Of a DNA stretch of 64,000 bases, positions 13,291-23,900 are shown in pieces (positions within the stretch are counted from its first letter, which is position 1; each line of letters opens with the position of its first letter). Origin of the DNA: Carposina sasakii (Eukaryota; Arthropoda; Insecta; Lepidoptera; Carposinidae); contig CP053150.1 in NCBI GenBank assembly GCA_014607495.2, forward strand, positions 6,220,495-6,284,494, read 5' to 3'. The notes under the pieces are model-generated. The model was not told the DNA's origin. It saw nothing but the letters and a program-made list of their open reading frames with translations, and searched no databases. Made by a program: the position numbers and the translations under genes.

Positions 13291-13668
13291 AGTAAGGTAC
13301 TTCCTACTATAGGCAACAAGCAGCTAGCAACTTTTCACTGATCTTTACATCTGGCCTAGCCCACATAGCTTACGTTCTCTGGGATCTTTTTTTTTTGTAC
13401 AGCTGTAAATAATAATTGTGTTTGTGTTTAAATAATCTTAGACATACTTTTCCTACAAACACAACATGGCATGTGGCATGGCGTGCATTTTTTAATAGAA
13501 ATCTAGTACTTAAGTGATAAAATGTCTAGATGTGTTACTTATCTAAATGTATTCAAAACTTAGCGCAAGTTGGCCTATTGTAGGTATAAAAATGTACTTT
13601 TAAGGGTTCCGTTGCCAAATAGCAAAAAAAGCGCGTGGACTGCGAGCTTGCTTCACGCGAACGATCTG

Positions 13669-13780
13669 TGAGGTAAGCACGAACCTTTTTACGCGGCGTA
13701 ACGCTAGCGAATCTATGGGAATTGACAGTTTGACGATAGCATTACGGACTATCAAGAGGTTCGTGCGTACCCCTCTGTAA
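13669..13780. repeat. Hairpin MITE (GTAAGCACGAACCT arms)
   Basis: GAGGTAAGCACGAACCT at 13669 is matched by AGGTTCGTGCGTACCCCTC at about 13760-13778. A related copy lies at 48722-48835 in CAND1 intron 7, with the same internal sequences inverted. It is non-coding. Confidence 0.6.
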
Positions 13781-14733
13781 TTAACGCGCTGTCGTCAGCT
13801 AGCCGTAGCCTGAATTCGAGATGACGGCGCTGGCCGTGCAGCGTTGGGGTGCTTGGATAGCGTTCCATGACCTTTCGTGGTTAGTTATACCTTTGGGCGA
13901 CCCTTTACCATTGCATTGGCTTATTATACACTAGCGATCCACCCCGGCTTCGCATGGCTATATTACTGATTTACATATAAACCATCATCTTGTATCACTA
14001 TCTTTTTTAAAAAAAACGCATCAAAATCCGTTGCGTAGTTTTAAAGATCTAAGCATACATAGGGGCAGACAACGGGACAACTTTGTTTTATAATATGTAG
14101 CGATAACTTAATAATGTAGCTCTATGACTGGACAAAATCTGGTGCTAAACTTTACTTGCTAAACTATGTAAAAAAAATCAGCTCTAAAATGTGAATATTA
14201 TGTATATTATGTGAGTATTATGTAAATAATAATGTAAGGGGTCAGCTCACACCGAGACGGCGCGCATTGTTTTCGCGCATATTTTGCAAGTATTAGAGCA
14301 TGCAAAAAATGGTTTATAGGAAAGACAGGTTTTTTCGGTTTTTCAATTTTGAAAACCTGTTAAACCGGGTTTTTGGGTTTTTTAAAACAGAATAAAAAAC
14401 AACATTATTGCACTTATTAGAATAGTCTGTACAATGAACTGTCATTTCATTGTACAGACTTTTTAAATTAGCTTCTTTGCCCATAAGCCTAGTTTTTACT
14501 TGGTTTCTACGAGAACATTGACATTTAAAGGAAAAGCAAATAACGAAAAAAATCGGTTTTTCAAATAGAAAAAAAAAATAGTGGCGGCGGCATAAAATAA
14601 AATTATTCTATGAGTTGTGGTTTACCAGATTTTTGGTCATTCGAATAACCGGTCCCCTGATTATGTAACTTGCAATGGCAAAGCTGAAGCAGCGCGATCC
14701 CGATAATTGAGAGCCTGCGCGCAACGACCGCTC
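13781..14733. other. Spacer without recognised genes
   Basis: Nothing protein-coding was recognised. A short perfect-type hairpin around AGTCTGTACAATGAA (14424-14462) and a diverged fragment of the 14734-14926 MITE family near 14650-14733 are visible. Confidence 0.4.
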
Positions 14734-14926
14734 GGCCCCCTGATTACCTAATTTGCAATAGCAAAGCCGAAGCAAAGCGATAGCGAAAATTGTACAATAT
14801 TCGCCTCGAAATGTCAAAGTTCCTTAGAAATTCATTTTACTTAATATTAAATTGACAAGATATCAGCGATTTTTGTACAATTTTCGCTATCGCTTTGCTT
14901 TTGCTATTTAGGTAATAAGGGGGCGG
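14734..14926. repeat. GATAGCGAAAATTGTACAA palindromic MITE, copy 1
   Basis: The ends are inverted: GGCCCCCTGATTACCTAATT on the left and the complement of CTATTTAGGTAATAAGGGGG on the right. Both are followed inward by AAAGCGATAGCGAAAATTGT. Other copies or relatives are at 18589-18784, 36765-36925, 55338-55523 and 57625-57836. It is non-coding. Confidence 0.7.
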
Positions 14927-15360
14927 AGTTCTCTAGAGTTGCCACCTTTTCTTATTGCATTTAAAGTACATTGGCTATTATAGGTAAGAATAATAAAGTA
15001 CATAGCATCAAAATAAAGTACCTACAATTAAACATATTTCTTATATTTACGTTAAGATCATATTTAATCCAGTTCTATAGCTAACTATATTATATAAAAC
15101 TAAAAACTAATTTAACCAAAACGAAATTAAATATATTTACAAAGTTGCCTTCTACCGGGAGGGTGCCCAGAATGCTGGCAGCATTGCCACGTTGTATGGC
15201 AATGCAAATTTTTTGCGCAAAAAAGAGACCAGCATTCTGGTTACGGGAGCTTTCTCGTAATTTATTGGAAATTTCCCGGTAGAGGCGATGAGCGCCTGGT
15301 CCCCACGGTCCCAGTGTCTCGACGCCAAACGCCTACAATTTATTTTTCTTTATTATTATA
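14927..15360. other. Spacer with a small inverted-repeat segment
   Basis: TTCTACCGGGA near 15150 and TTTCCCGGTAGA near 15270 form an inverted pair around an A+T/GC mixed centre. The flanks are AT-rich and no gene was recognised. Confidence 0.4.
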
Positions 15361-16866
15361 CTAGTGGCCCGCCCTCGCTTCGCTTCGGTACATATCAGTA
15401 CATAGCTATAACTTCATATGTAGGTAGATAGATAGATAGATAAAATTCTTTATTGTACTACAGCAAAAAACACATGTACAAGGGCGAGCTTAATGCCTTG
15501 CAAGGCATTCTCTACCAGCTAACCACAACAGGTAGTACAACGGTTTTCGTAAAAATTTGTACCTCCCGTTGGTCCCCTTCCCGTGGGAATTTCGGGAAAT
15601 CCATTCTTAGTGCTCCCTCGCAGTCCCTAATGAACGTACACGTCCGATTTCAACTACATGTGTATAGCGGTTTTCGTTAAAATTTGGAATTCCCGTTTAT
15701 CCCCTTCCCGTGGGAATTTCGAGAAATCCGTTCTTAGTGCTTTCCCGCAGTCCCTAATGAACAGATAAGTATGCCCGATTTTAACTTCACATGTACAGCG
15801 GTTTTTGTAAAAAAAAAATTGAATTCCTGTTGGTCCCCTTCCCGTGGGAATTTTAGGAAATCCGCTCTTAGTGCTTCCTCGTAGTCCCTAATCAGATTTC
15901 AGCTTCACACAAATAGCCGTTTTTCGTAAAAAAAAAAAAAAAAACCGGTGGTCCCCTTCCCGTGGGAATTTTGGGAAATCTGTTTTTAGTACTTTCCCGC
16001 AGTCCCTAATGAACATACAGGGTGATTTTTGGTCCACAACGTTCCCGAAAACTACGGAATCTCCTCATCATCACGATAATTTTTCTCCATGGAAGCATAC
16101 CTGGGAAGTGTCTGGTTTCCAAAATATTAGGGTCCAAAGTTGAGTAAATAGACTGCGTTTTTCTGCATAAATGCACATAGACGCGCATAGCAAGATTTTT
16201 TCACGAAAAATAATTAATATCTGTCTATAAAAAAACTAACATAAACACTAGACACTATAAATTTCGGACGATCAAGGAATTTAAATTTTTTTTCAAAAAA
16301 AAAAAATCCCAGCATTTTTTTTGGCATAAACTTACTTTATTTCATGTATAGAATACGTACCCTTCGTTAAAGGTGGCCACAAAAAAACACCCTGTATATG
16401 CCCGATTTTAGCTTCACATGTACAGAGGTTTTTGTAAAAAATTAAATTCTCGTTGGTCCCCTTCCCGTGGGAATTTTAGGAAATCCGTTCTTAGTGCTTC
16501 CTCGTAGTCCCTTATCCGATTTAAGCTTCATACAAATAGCGGTTTTCGTAAAAAATTTGAATTCCCGCTGGTCCCCTTCCCGTGGGAATTTTGGGAAATC
16601 CGTTCTTAGTGCTTCCTCGTAGTCCCTAATCCGATTTCAGCTTCATATGTATAGCGGTCTTCGTAAAAAAAAATATTGAATTCCCGTTGGTCGCCTTCCC
16701 GTGGGAATATCGGGAAATCCTTATAGCCTATGTTCATCCAGGTCCAATAAGGATTCTAACGGTAAAAGAATTTTTGAAATCGATCCAGTAGTTTCGGAGA
16801 CTATTCGCTGCAAATAAACAAACAAACAATCAAAGTATAACTTTATAATATTAGTATCGATATAGA
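15361..16866 (-). mobile_element. Non-autonomous Helitron with internal minisatellite, interrupted by a MITE
   Basis: On the minus strand it starts with TC at 16866 in ATCTATATCGATACTAATAT, followed by ATTATAAAG. It ends in GGGCGGGCCACTAG at 15361 with a T following, as expected for Helitron insertion between A and T. The interior consists of roughly 110-130 bp tandem units, each with a CCCGTGGGAATTT(C/T)GGGAAATC core. A complete CAGGGTG MITE sits inside at 16018-16394. No Rep/helicase frame is present. Related copies are at 33737-34285, 39034-39458 and 40037-41011. Confidence 0.7.
16018..16394 (-). mobile_element. CAGGGTG MITE (TA target duplication), nested
   Basis: The element runs from CAGGGTGATTTTTGG to AAAAAACACCCTG and is flanked by TA on both sides, consistent with Tc1/mariner-type insertion. 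It interrupts one tandem unit of the surrounding Helitron, so it is the younger insertion. Confidence 0.75.
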
Positions 16867-16887
16867 TTTAAAAACATATCAGCTATA

Positions 16888-17255
16888 CAGGGTGTTTTTT
16901 CGTTGCCACGAAGGGTACGTACTCTATACATCAAATAAAGTAAGTTTATGCAAAAAAAATGCTGGGAAACAATGTAATTTTTTTTTTACTATTACTTGAT
17001 CGGGCAAAATTTATAGTGTCCAGTGTTTATGCTATTTTTTTCATAGACAGAAATAAATTTTTACTCGTGAAAAAATTTTGCTACACGCGTCAATCTGCAT
17101 TTATGCAGAAAAACGCAGTCTGTTTACTCAACTTGGGACCCTAATATTTTGGAAACCAGACACTTTCCAGGTATGCTTCCATGGAGAAAAATGATCTCAC
17201 GATCATGAGGAGATTCCGTAGTTTTCGGGAACGTTGACGACCAAAAATCATCCTG
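16888..17255 (+). mobile_element. CAGGGTG MITE, complete copy
   Basis: It starts CAGGGTGTTTTTTCG and ends in AAAAATCATCCTG with one mutation in the right terminus. The left flank is TA; the right flank is mutated to CG. It is in opposite orientation to the copy nested at 16018-16394, about 500 bp away. Confidence 0.75.
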
Positions 17256-17455
17256 CGTTATATTTACCGCATTAATTTTTACTACATCTATATAGTAAGC
17301 GGTATCTACATTAGTTCTCAAAGTAAGTATTAACAGATATATAGGGTGTAAAAAGACAACGTTATTTTAATACCTCGTTACTTTAATATTCTTTGTAACG
17401 TAACGATCATTTTTTCTATGGAACCAACCCAGGAAAACGAAAAAATAAAATAAAC

Positions 17456-18034
17456 AAGTGCGAGTTGAACTCGCGTGAAGAGGGTTCCGTACGATGTTAC
17501 CTATCATGTTTTTTTAAATCTGACAAAAAGTTGGTACGCACAATATTGAGTGATTTACCATGTTATTTTAATATCATGGACTTCTTATAGGTTTTCCTAT
17601 AATCTATAAGGAGAAAACTAATTTCTGTATTTTTTTCAAAATTTTAGGTTCAGTAGTTTCGGAGATAAGGGGGGGGAATGGTCAATTTTCGTCTATTTTC
17701 TTGAATAACTTGGAAACTATTTATTTTAAAATTACAAAAAAATACATTTAAGATCTTCTCAACAAGACCTTTAATTTGATATGCCACACGATGCAGTTTT
17801 CAGATTTTTTATTTTTATTTTCCCCTTCCCCCCCAAAAATGACCCCCCATATACAGATTTCATCTGCTCACGTCACACCATGTGTTTGGGTCACAGGAAT
17901 TGATATGTGTACCAAATTTCAACTTAATCGGTCTAATAGATTCGGAAATAATTGACTGTAAGCGACGGACGGACAGACACACGAGTGATCCTATAAGGGT
18001 TCCGTTTTTGTATTCAGACGTACGGAACCCTAAA
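17456..18034 (-). repeat. GGTTCCGTACG-family interspersed element, copy 2 (reverse)
   Basis: It is the reverse complement of the element at 7402-7985 with only scattered differences over its length, including the CCTTATAGG and G-tract regions. The two copies lie about 10 kb apart in inverted orientation. Confidence 0.7.
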
Positions 18035-18588
18035 AACAGCAATATGTCACACAATAACCAATACACCCATTTAATTAGTCACAGGATCGCTCGATACAAT
18101 TCGCGCGGAGAGCAAAGATTACTAATAATCAAATCAAAAATACATTTCCAGCGAGTAATAACACTGTCGTATATCTCAACACAATCGTACTTGTTCAGCA
18201 TTTCAGTATTTGCCTAGCTGTCACCAACACCCTCTATATGGCCTATATACTGCCTAATTATAGGCACTAACGAGAAGTATTATTCTTGCTTGAAGCACTT
18301 TAGGGGAAGCTGTAGCGCGAGCAAAACGAGCGCGAAATTTGTATGATTTTTGGCACATAAGTTGCCAATTACCTCTGGAAATGCAGGCTCTACCAGGAAG
18401 TTGTGACGATCGCTAAAGCATCATGGAAATGTTGACGCCAACCAAGCGAACGAAAATTGTTTATCATTTAGTTACTGTTAAAGCCTCGATTATTTCTTTT
18501 AAAGCATTTTTACTATAAGTACCTCTATTTTAGTATTTTATTAATCTCACTCGAGAATCTATATTTTTGCTTAGGTACACATATCAGT
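18035..18588. other. Spacer, no gene recognised
   Basis: AT-rich sequence without recognisable protein. A segment around 18300-18560 resembles 41540-41790 (shared GCGAGCGCG(A)...GTGACGATCGCTAA motifs), so it is probably another dispersed repeat. Confidence 0.4.
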
Positions 18589-18784
18589 GGCCCCGCCTCC
18601 TGATTACCTAATTTGCAATAGCAAAGCCGAAGTAAAGCGATAGCGAAAATTGTACAATATTCGCCTTGAATGTCAAAGTTCCTTTGTAATTAATTTTACG
18701 TAATACGAATTTGACAAGCAATCAGCGATTATTGTACAATTTTCGCTATCGCTTTGCTTTTGCTAGTTAGGTAATAAGGGAGCG
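18589..18784. repeat. GATAGCGAAAATTGTACAA palindromic MITE, copy 2
   Basis: It has the same inverted ends and length as 14734-14926, from GGCCCCGCCTCCTGATTACC on the left to GTTAGGTAATAAGGGAGCGG on the right. It is non-coding. Confidence 0.7.
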
Positions 18785-19189
18785 GTATTATTGATGCGGC
18801 GGTGACTATTGCAATACATTCCATTAGGGATTTTCCCTGTTATAAAAAGTGTCCAGGCTCTCCAAACTAGGACAAATCCGGGGAAACCCCGACGGATGGC
18901 AGCCCTACTTAAGACTAAACTTTAAAATCCCAAAGAAATCAAATCATACGATCATATACGATATAAAGTATTTTCACGTACTTTTTTGTTCTCGTAAGGT
19001 ATAGAGTACAATTACCTAATTAAAAATACGGGTGGCAACCCTAGCGTTCTCCCGCGCCCCGCACCTCGCTCCGCGCACACACACATCAGGGGGCGGGTTG
19101 GATGCCCTAGCAAGTACCAACACCTTACCTAACCACATTACGTAATCAGGTGGCTGACCCTAAGTATTATACTGTTTTATATTTATGTA

Positions 19190-19316
19190 GCCCGGCAGTC
19201 ACACTTAAACCTAATCTTAAGTCAGGTCTATCTCTCTCCGTTCTTAACATAAGTGGCTGAGAGAAAAGGCCAGGTAGGACTAACTTTACGTTTAGGTTTA
19301 AGTGTGACTGCCGGAA
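19190..19316. repeat. Short hairpin MITE (CCGGCAGTCACACTTAAACC arms)
   Basis: CCGGCAGTCACACTTAAACC at about 19192 is the reverse complement of GGTTTAAGTGTGACTGCCGG ending at about 19313. A half copy with the same core is at 22430-22525 within ANKRD49 intron 2. Confidence 0.65.
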
Positions 19317-19449
19317 TCGACCATAATATACATTTTTAAATAATTTTATAATATATAATATCTTGAGTAAGATAAATTTATAAAAACACTTCTCCATTAA
19401 TATAATCCGTTAGGATAAGGTTGATCGTTTCATCTTTAAACATTGTGCT

Positions 19450-19827
19450 TGTACGGTCTCAATACCGTACATTTTCCGCCGTCAGCAGATTTAGTTTTAT
19501 ATTAAAATATGTAGTAGTCGCATAACAGCAGCGTACGTTATAGCAAGTACGTTATACATAAGAAACAAGTTTTGTGTAGTAAATAAAATCAGTATAAATC
19601 AACAAGGATTTATAAATTATCATCCTATCAAGTATCGTGCGATAGTAACAAGACGTCGTACGACATTGGTCCTTCGAGCCGGAATATATAACAATTACGA
19701 GTATTATATACTTAGAATATTTTTATAAGACCTTTTTAAATTTTGTATAATTTAACATTTTATCATTATTATCTTATTTTGATCTATCTTGTTGGGCCGG
19801 GAATATGTACGGTCTCAATACCGTACA
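19450..19827. mobile_element. Solo LTR with 5-bp target duplication
   Basis: The 378-bp insert starts TGTACGGTCTCAATACCGTA and ends with the same 22-bp palindromic sequence (TG...CA). It is flanked by GTGCT at 19445-19449 and 19828-19832. The interior contains TTGGTCCTTCGAGCCGG, a motif I associate with Bel/Pao-like retroelements. There is no gag or pol, so it is a solo LTR left by recombination, or a very short terminal-repeat element. Confidence 0.65.
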
Positions 19828-19948
19828 GTGCTGAGGGATTCAGCTTTGTTTGCCGAGATTTGGCTGGTGTATAGCTATAGGGATGAAGAATAACGTTGCC
19901 AATATGTAATTTAGAAAAGAGATGGCAAAATTCGTCATCCGAGTAATT

Positions 19949-20020
19949 GACCCAGTGGCTAAGTGGTTATAGCGGCTGGCACGGTTTGCAGTGGTCGTGG
20001 GTTCGATTCCCACTCGGGTG
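19949..20020 (+). repeat. tRNA-derived head of a SINE with Pol III boxes
   Basis: TGGCTAAGTGG fits the internal box A and GGTTCGATTCC fits box B, inside a 5+7+5 T-arm (GTGGGTTCGATTCCCAC). The acceptor and anticodon stems pair poorly, so this is a SINE promoter and not a functional tRNA. A 3' fragment of the same SINE is at 1997-2060. Confidence 0.65.
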
Positions 20021-20050
20021 AAGAATTTTTTCCATTTTCTTTATTAATAA

Positions 20051-20955
20051 TTCCTACTTATGTTAGATTTAAATCTGCTGACCAGGACTTTTTTAAGTAG
20101 TAATAAATTTAGTATGTAAGTACTTACCTACTATTTTAGATAATTTTAATAAATGTCTACCTGTAACTCATTTAATAGTTATGTTTAATTTTTACCTTTT
20201 ATCTATGAAAATATACTAAATTATTCTGATTCCAACCCAAACTTAGTTAGGCATATGTACATCTACTATAAGGTCTGATCTGCAGAACTGGCAGACCTAC
20301 AACATTGTCATAATTTCTCTTTGTAGCACTGAAATTACACTTCAGATCGTGGCAAGCCTTAGATGCTTTATTCCACTTCACAGCTAAGCTGGTCAATCTG
20401 TACTCAGTTATTCATCTTTGCAAAATTATTTATGCACATCTATATATCTATTCTATACATGTAATAAAATTGTAATAATCTCAGAAACGGCTGGACCGAT
20501 TTCGATGCAGTTTACAGGAATATATAAATATTGTGACAGGTCCCACTTAACATATAGGCTACTTTTTATCCCGGATAATAATAAGAGTCGCGGGCGTCCA
20601 CTAGTAATAACAAATCATCTTGATTGTGTTGGCTAATTGATGACTGAGGTATCCACAGCTCACAATTTGTAATCTAAGTCTTCAAATAAGTTCATCAGTT
20701 AAATCTCAAAATATATTAACTACTGGTGGACGGCCGCTACTCCGTCCACATGGACTTCAGAAAAAACAAACTGTCGAAGTGAGACTTGTCACAGTATTTC
20801 TGAAAACTGCATTGAAATCGGTTTAGCAGTTTCTGAGATTAGCGTGCACAAACTTCAATCCGTTACAATTTTATATGTATAATAATAGTTTATCCAAGTA
20901 AGGCCAAGTAGGTCTAAAAGTACCCGAAATCATTACTAAAGACAAAGTTATAACT
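20051..20955. other. ANKRD49 3' flank with Helitron-related fragments
   Basis: Helitron 3'-type sequence ends with GGGCGTCCACTAG at about 20604 (internally deleted, from about 20455). An inverted diverged fragment is at 20721-20890. No gene was recognised. Confidence 0.45.
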
Positions 20956-23900
20956 TTATGAAGAGATACTTTTATTTGCATTTGATCTTGTATATGGGTT
21001 AAATGTAAAAGCCGCTGATTTTATATATGAAACAGAAGGTAATATCATTTCAAAAAGTGGTGCATATATTCCATGACGAGAAGCCAATTGATGGGGTATT
21101 TCACCAGAATTATTTTTTTGTTGTGCTATTTCTGTAATATCATCACGCAGAAACAGTACTAGTAATGTAGATTTGCAATGACTCATTGCACAAGAGAGAT
21201 GTAGAGGTGTTTGATCTGAAAATTAAACAATCAACTTTAATTTATTACCAGCTTTAAATTATAGTCGAACCACGTCGAAGTTTGCTAATTAATGAAACGG
21301 CAACCCCACAAAATTATTTCTATTGCAACACAAGCCAATTGTAATTTCTGTCACTACAGTAATTTTACTTCCGTCAGTTGATGATGATAATTATTTAAAT
21401 TATGTGAATTTAACAAAACCATGATGAATTTTTCTCCATCGAAGCATACCTGGGAAGTGTCTGGTTTCCAAGATATTGAGGTGTAAAGTCTACTTATCAA
21501 GTTGCATTTTTTGGCAGAAATGCATGTAGGCATGACTAACAAACATCTTTCCCGAAGAAACGTTAGTTAAATTCCAAACATTTCCTATCAAAAATCTAAG
21601 GCAAAAGTTACAGCGCGCGGTGGGTAATGCTACGAGACCCAGAAATCGCTCGGCTCCCTAGCTTCTCGCGCGAAGCATGTTCAAACCTACACTAGGCAGC
21701 AACAACCAACACGAAAAATCCAGCTAAGACAAAACTACTACTTTGTTACTCACACAAAAAAGTTAGTTCTTATTAATTAATTAAGTAGGTACCTACCTAC
21801 ATTTGCGTTCGTATTTTTAGTGGAAAATTTCGAGGACACACAATTATTAATAATAGTAGTAGGTACTATTGAATACCTACGCGATACGCGGGCAACTTCC
21901 TTAATTTAGGTTCTTTCGAGCTACCTAAGCTACGAAACAATCGAGTAAGTAAGTAGGTACCTTTTCTAGGCCAAAAATCACAATCACAAACTTCTTCATC
22001 AATAACTTCTTCAAGTTTAATAAAATGACGAAGTCACACATAACATAAATAACGGAAAATTAATTATAAACAGTAAACACCATTGTCAAAATTAACGTAA
22101 CAACAATAAATTCTTCGTCGGTATTAGCATTTAGGTAACGAAATTCGAAAGCTATTACGCTACAGACGGTGGCACGTGTAAAGCTGCCCGCCCTTGAACC
22201 CGTGCGTGCACGTCGACAGGCGCGCGGTGTTTGTAGCAGCGAGCGGTCTCTTTGTCCACGCCTTTGAACAGCCGCAAAGCCGCGCGGCGCGCGCGCTCGC
22301 TCGAACATTTATTTGCGCTCTTTCTTACATATCGATATTCCTCCGAGACTGATGTTCAGAGCATTCGTTGATATCGTGCGTTTGGTTAGGTTCAATCACA
22401 TTCAACCATTCAAAAATAACTGGTACTTATGCTAAAGACACAGCCATTTATGTTAAGAACGGAGAGAGATGGGAGAGACCTGACTAAGATTAGGTTTAGG
22501 TTTAAGTGTGAATGCCGGAATCGACCCTAATATCTACCTAAATATCATAAATTTCTATTCAAAACAGCAAAGCATAATTACAGCGCATTACGCGTTAAAT
22601 ATCTGCTACTTACTCTAGTCTAGTAATAACAAACAACACGAAAAACCTAGGATAAAACCGGAATTTGTAAGTACCTAAAGTAAAAAGTAAAGTTTAAAAA
22701 GCAAGTTCCTCAATAGTTCCTGATTTCGAAAATTCAGTGAACCAGATGGATACACATACTAACTAGCGCCAGCGCCATCATCCATCAAAACTATGGTGAA
22801 TCGTACTCTAGTATATATTTAATGGTACTTTATTTAGTTTGTACATACTTTGTTTTTGAATTAATTAAATTAATAGCACAATTAACATCCTTCACAATAA
22901 TCAGAAACTTCTTCAAACTTCAAAAAAATCTAACACCTACCTACATAAAATTCATACCTATCAACCACAAAAGTATTAAACAAATAAATAATTGAAATAT
23001 AAATCTTATTGTCATGCACTAAGATTTAAAATCGATGGACGGGATCATCCATTAGGGCTTTTACATACGACGATGTCTCGTCGATATTACGGGACAAATC
23101 GGGACTGATGTTTATGTATGTTGGTTGATACTTTGAGGACGATATCGGATCCTAATATCATTAATTTCTCGCTTAGATTAGTTATACTACGAGTATTACA
23201 CCCATATCATGATTTATTTACTTACTTAACCCTAGATTACTAACCTTATTTTACAACGCTTATTACTAACCTTCGTCGTTTCGACTACGCCGTATAAAAG
23301 GGAGGTTTCTAAGGGTTTAGGGAATAAAATATTTATATGTGTTTTACTTATTTATTAGAATAATCATTAGTTAACATGATTATACCTTTTTTAATTACTA
23401 AAATCACGTTTTAATTACTTTGACAGTCTTTTAATTGAGATCAGAGTTTATACTCCTTTGAATATTTTTGTTTTTTTAAAATGCTTCAATCTTATTAACT
23501 AAAAAAAACAGACTTGAAAAAATATTAAAATATTAAAATTAAGCAATAAAATCAACTAAAAAACAAAACATTTTAGAAAAAAACTATGAATTAATACATT
23601 TGTGACAAATGTCAAGTTTGTGCTCGCCACACAAGGATTTTTTGCACTTGGTGCAACAACTCTTTGTCATTCTTCGCTTTGCGGAGGGGCAAATTGCACA
23701 AATTTTCCTTTTTTTGGCGATAGGAAGATTAACTGTATCTTCTCTTTGGTCAGTTTCATGTGTAGAAGCAGAAATACTGATTCCTGGCATATTCAAAATC
23801 GCTGTTATTGAGTCCCGCAGCCCCGTTTGAAGTGTCGGAAATTGCAATCTTCTTTGCATATGTGGCTCGACCAATTTTTGATGCAGTATTTTCAAGTACT

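Larger units (their letters stand above)
19317..20050 (+). mobile_element. SINE-like element with tRNA-derived end, split by a solo LTR
   Basis: Sequence 19320-19449 plus 19828-19948 is homologous, in reverse orientation, to 54770-54990 in CAND1 intron 11. That copy runs straight through the position where 19450-19827 is inserted here. The element continues into the tRNA-like region 19949-20020 and an AT-rich tail. No coding capacity was seen. Confidence 0.55.

Noticed and set aside
7370..18217. Shared peptide NGTLIGSLVCLSVRR in both GGTTCCGTACG elements
   Set aside because: The same non-coding dispersed repeat is translated twice; the frames are short and run into the element ends.
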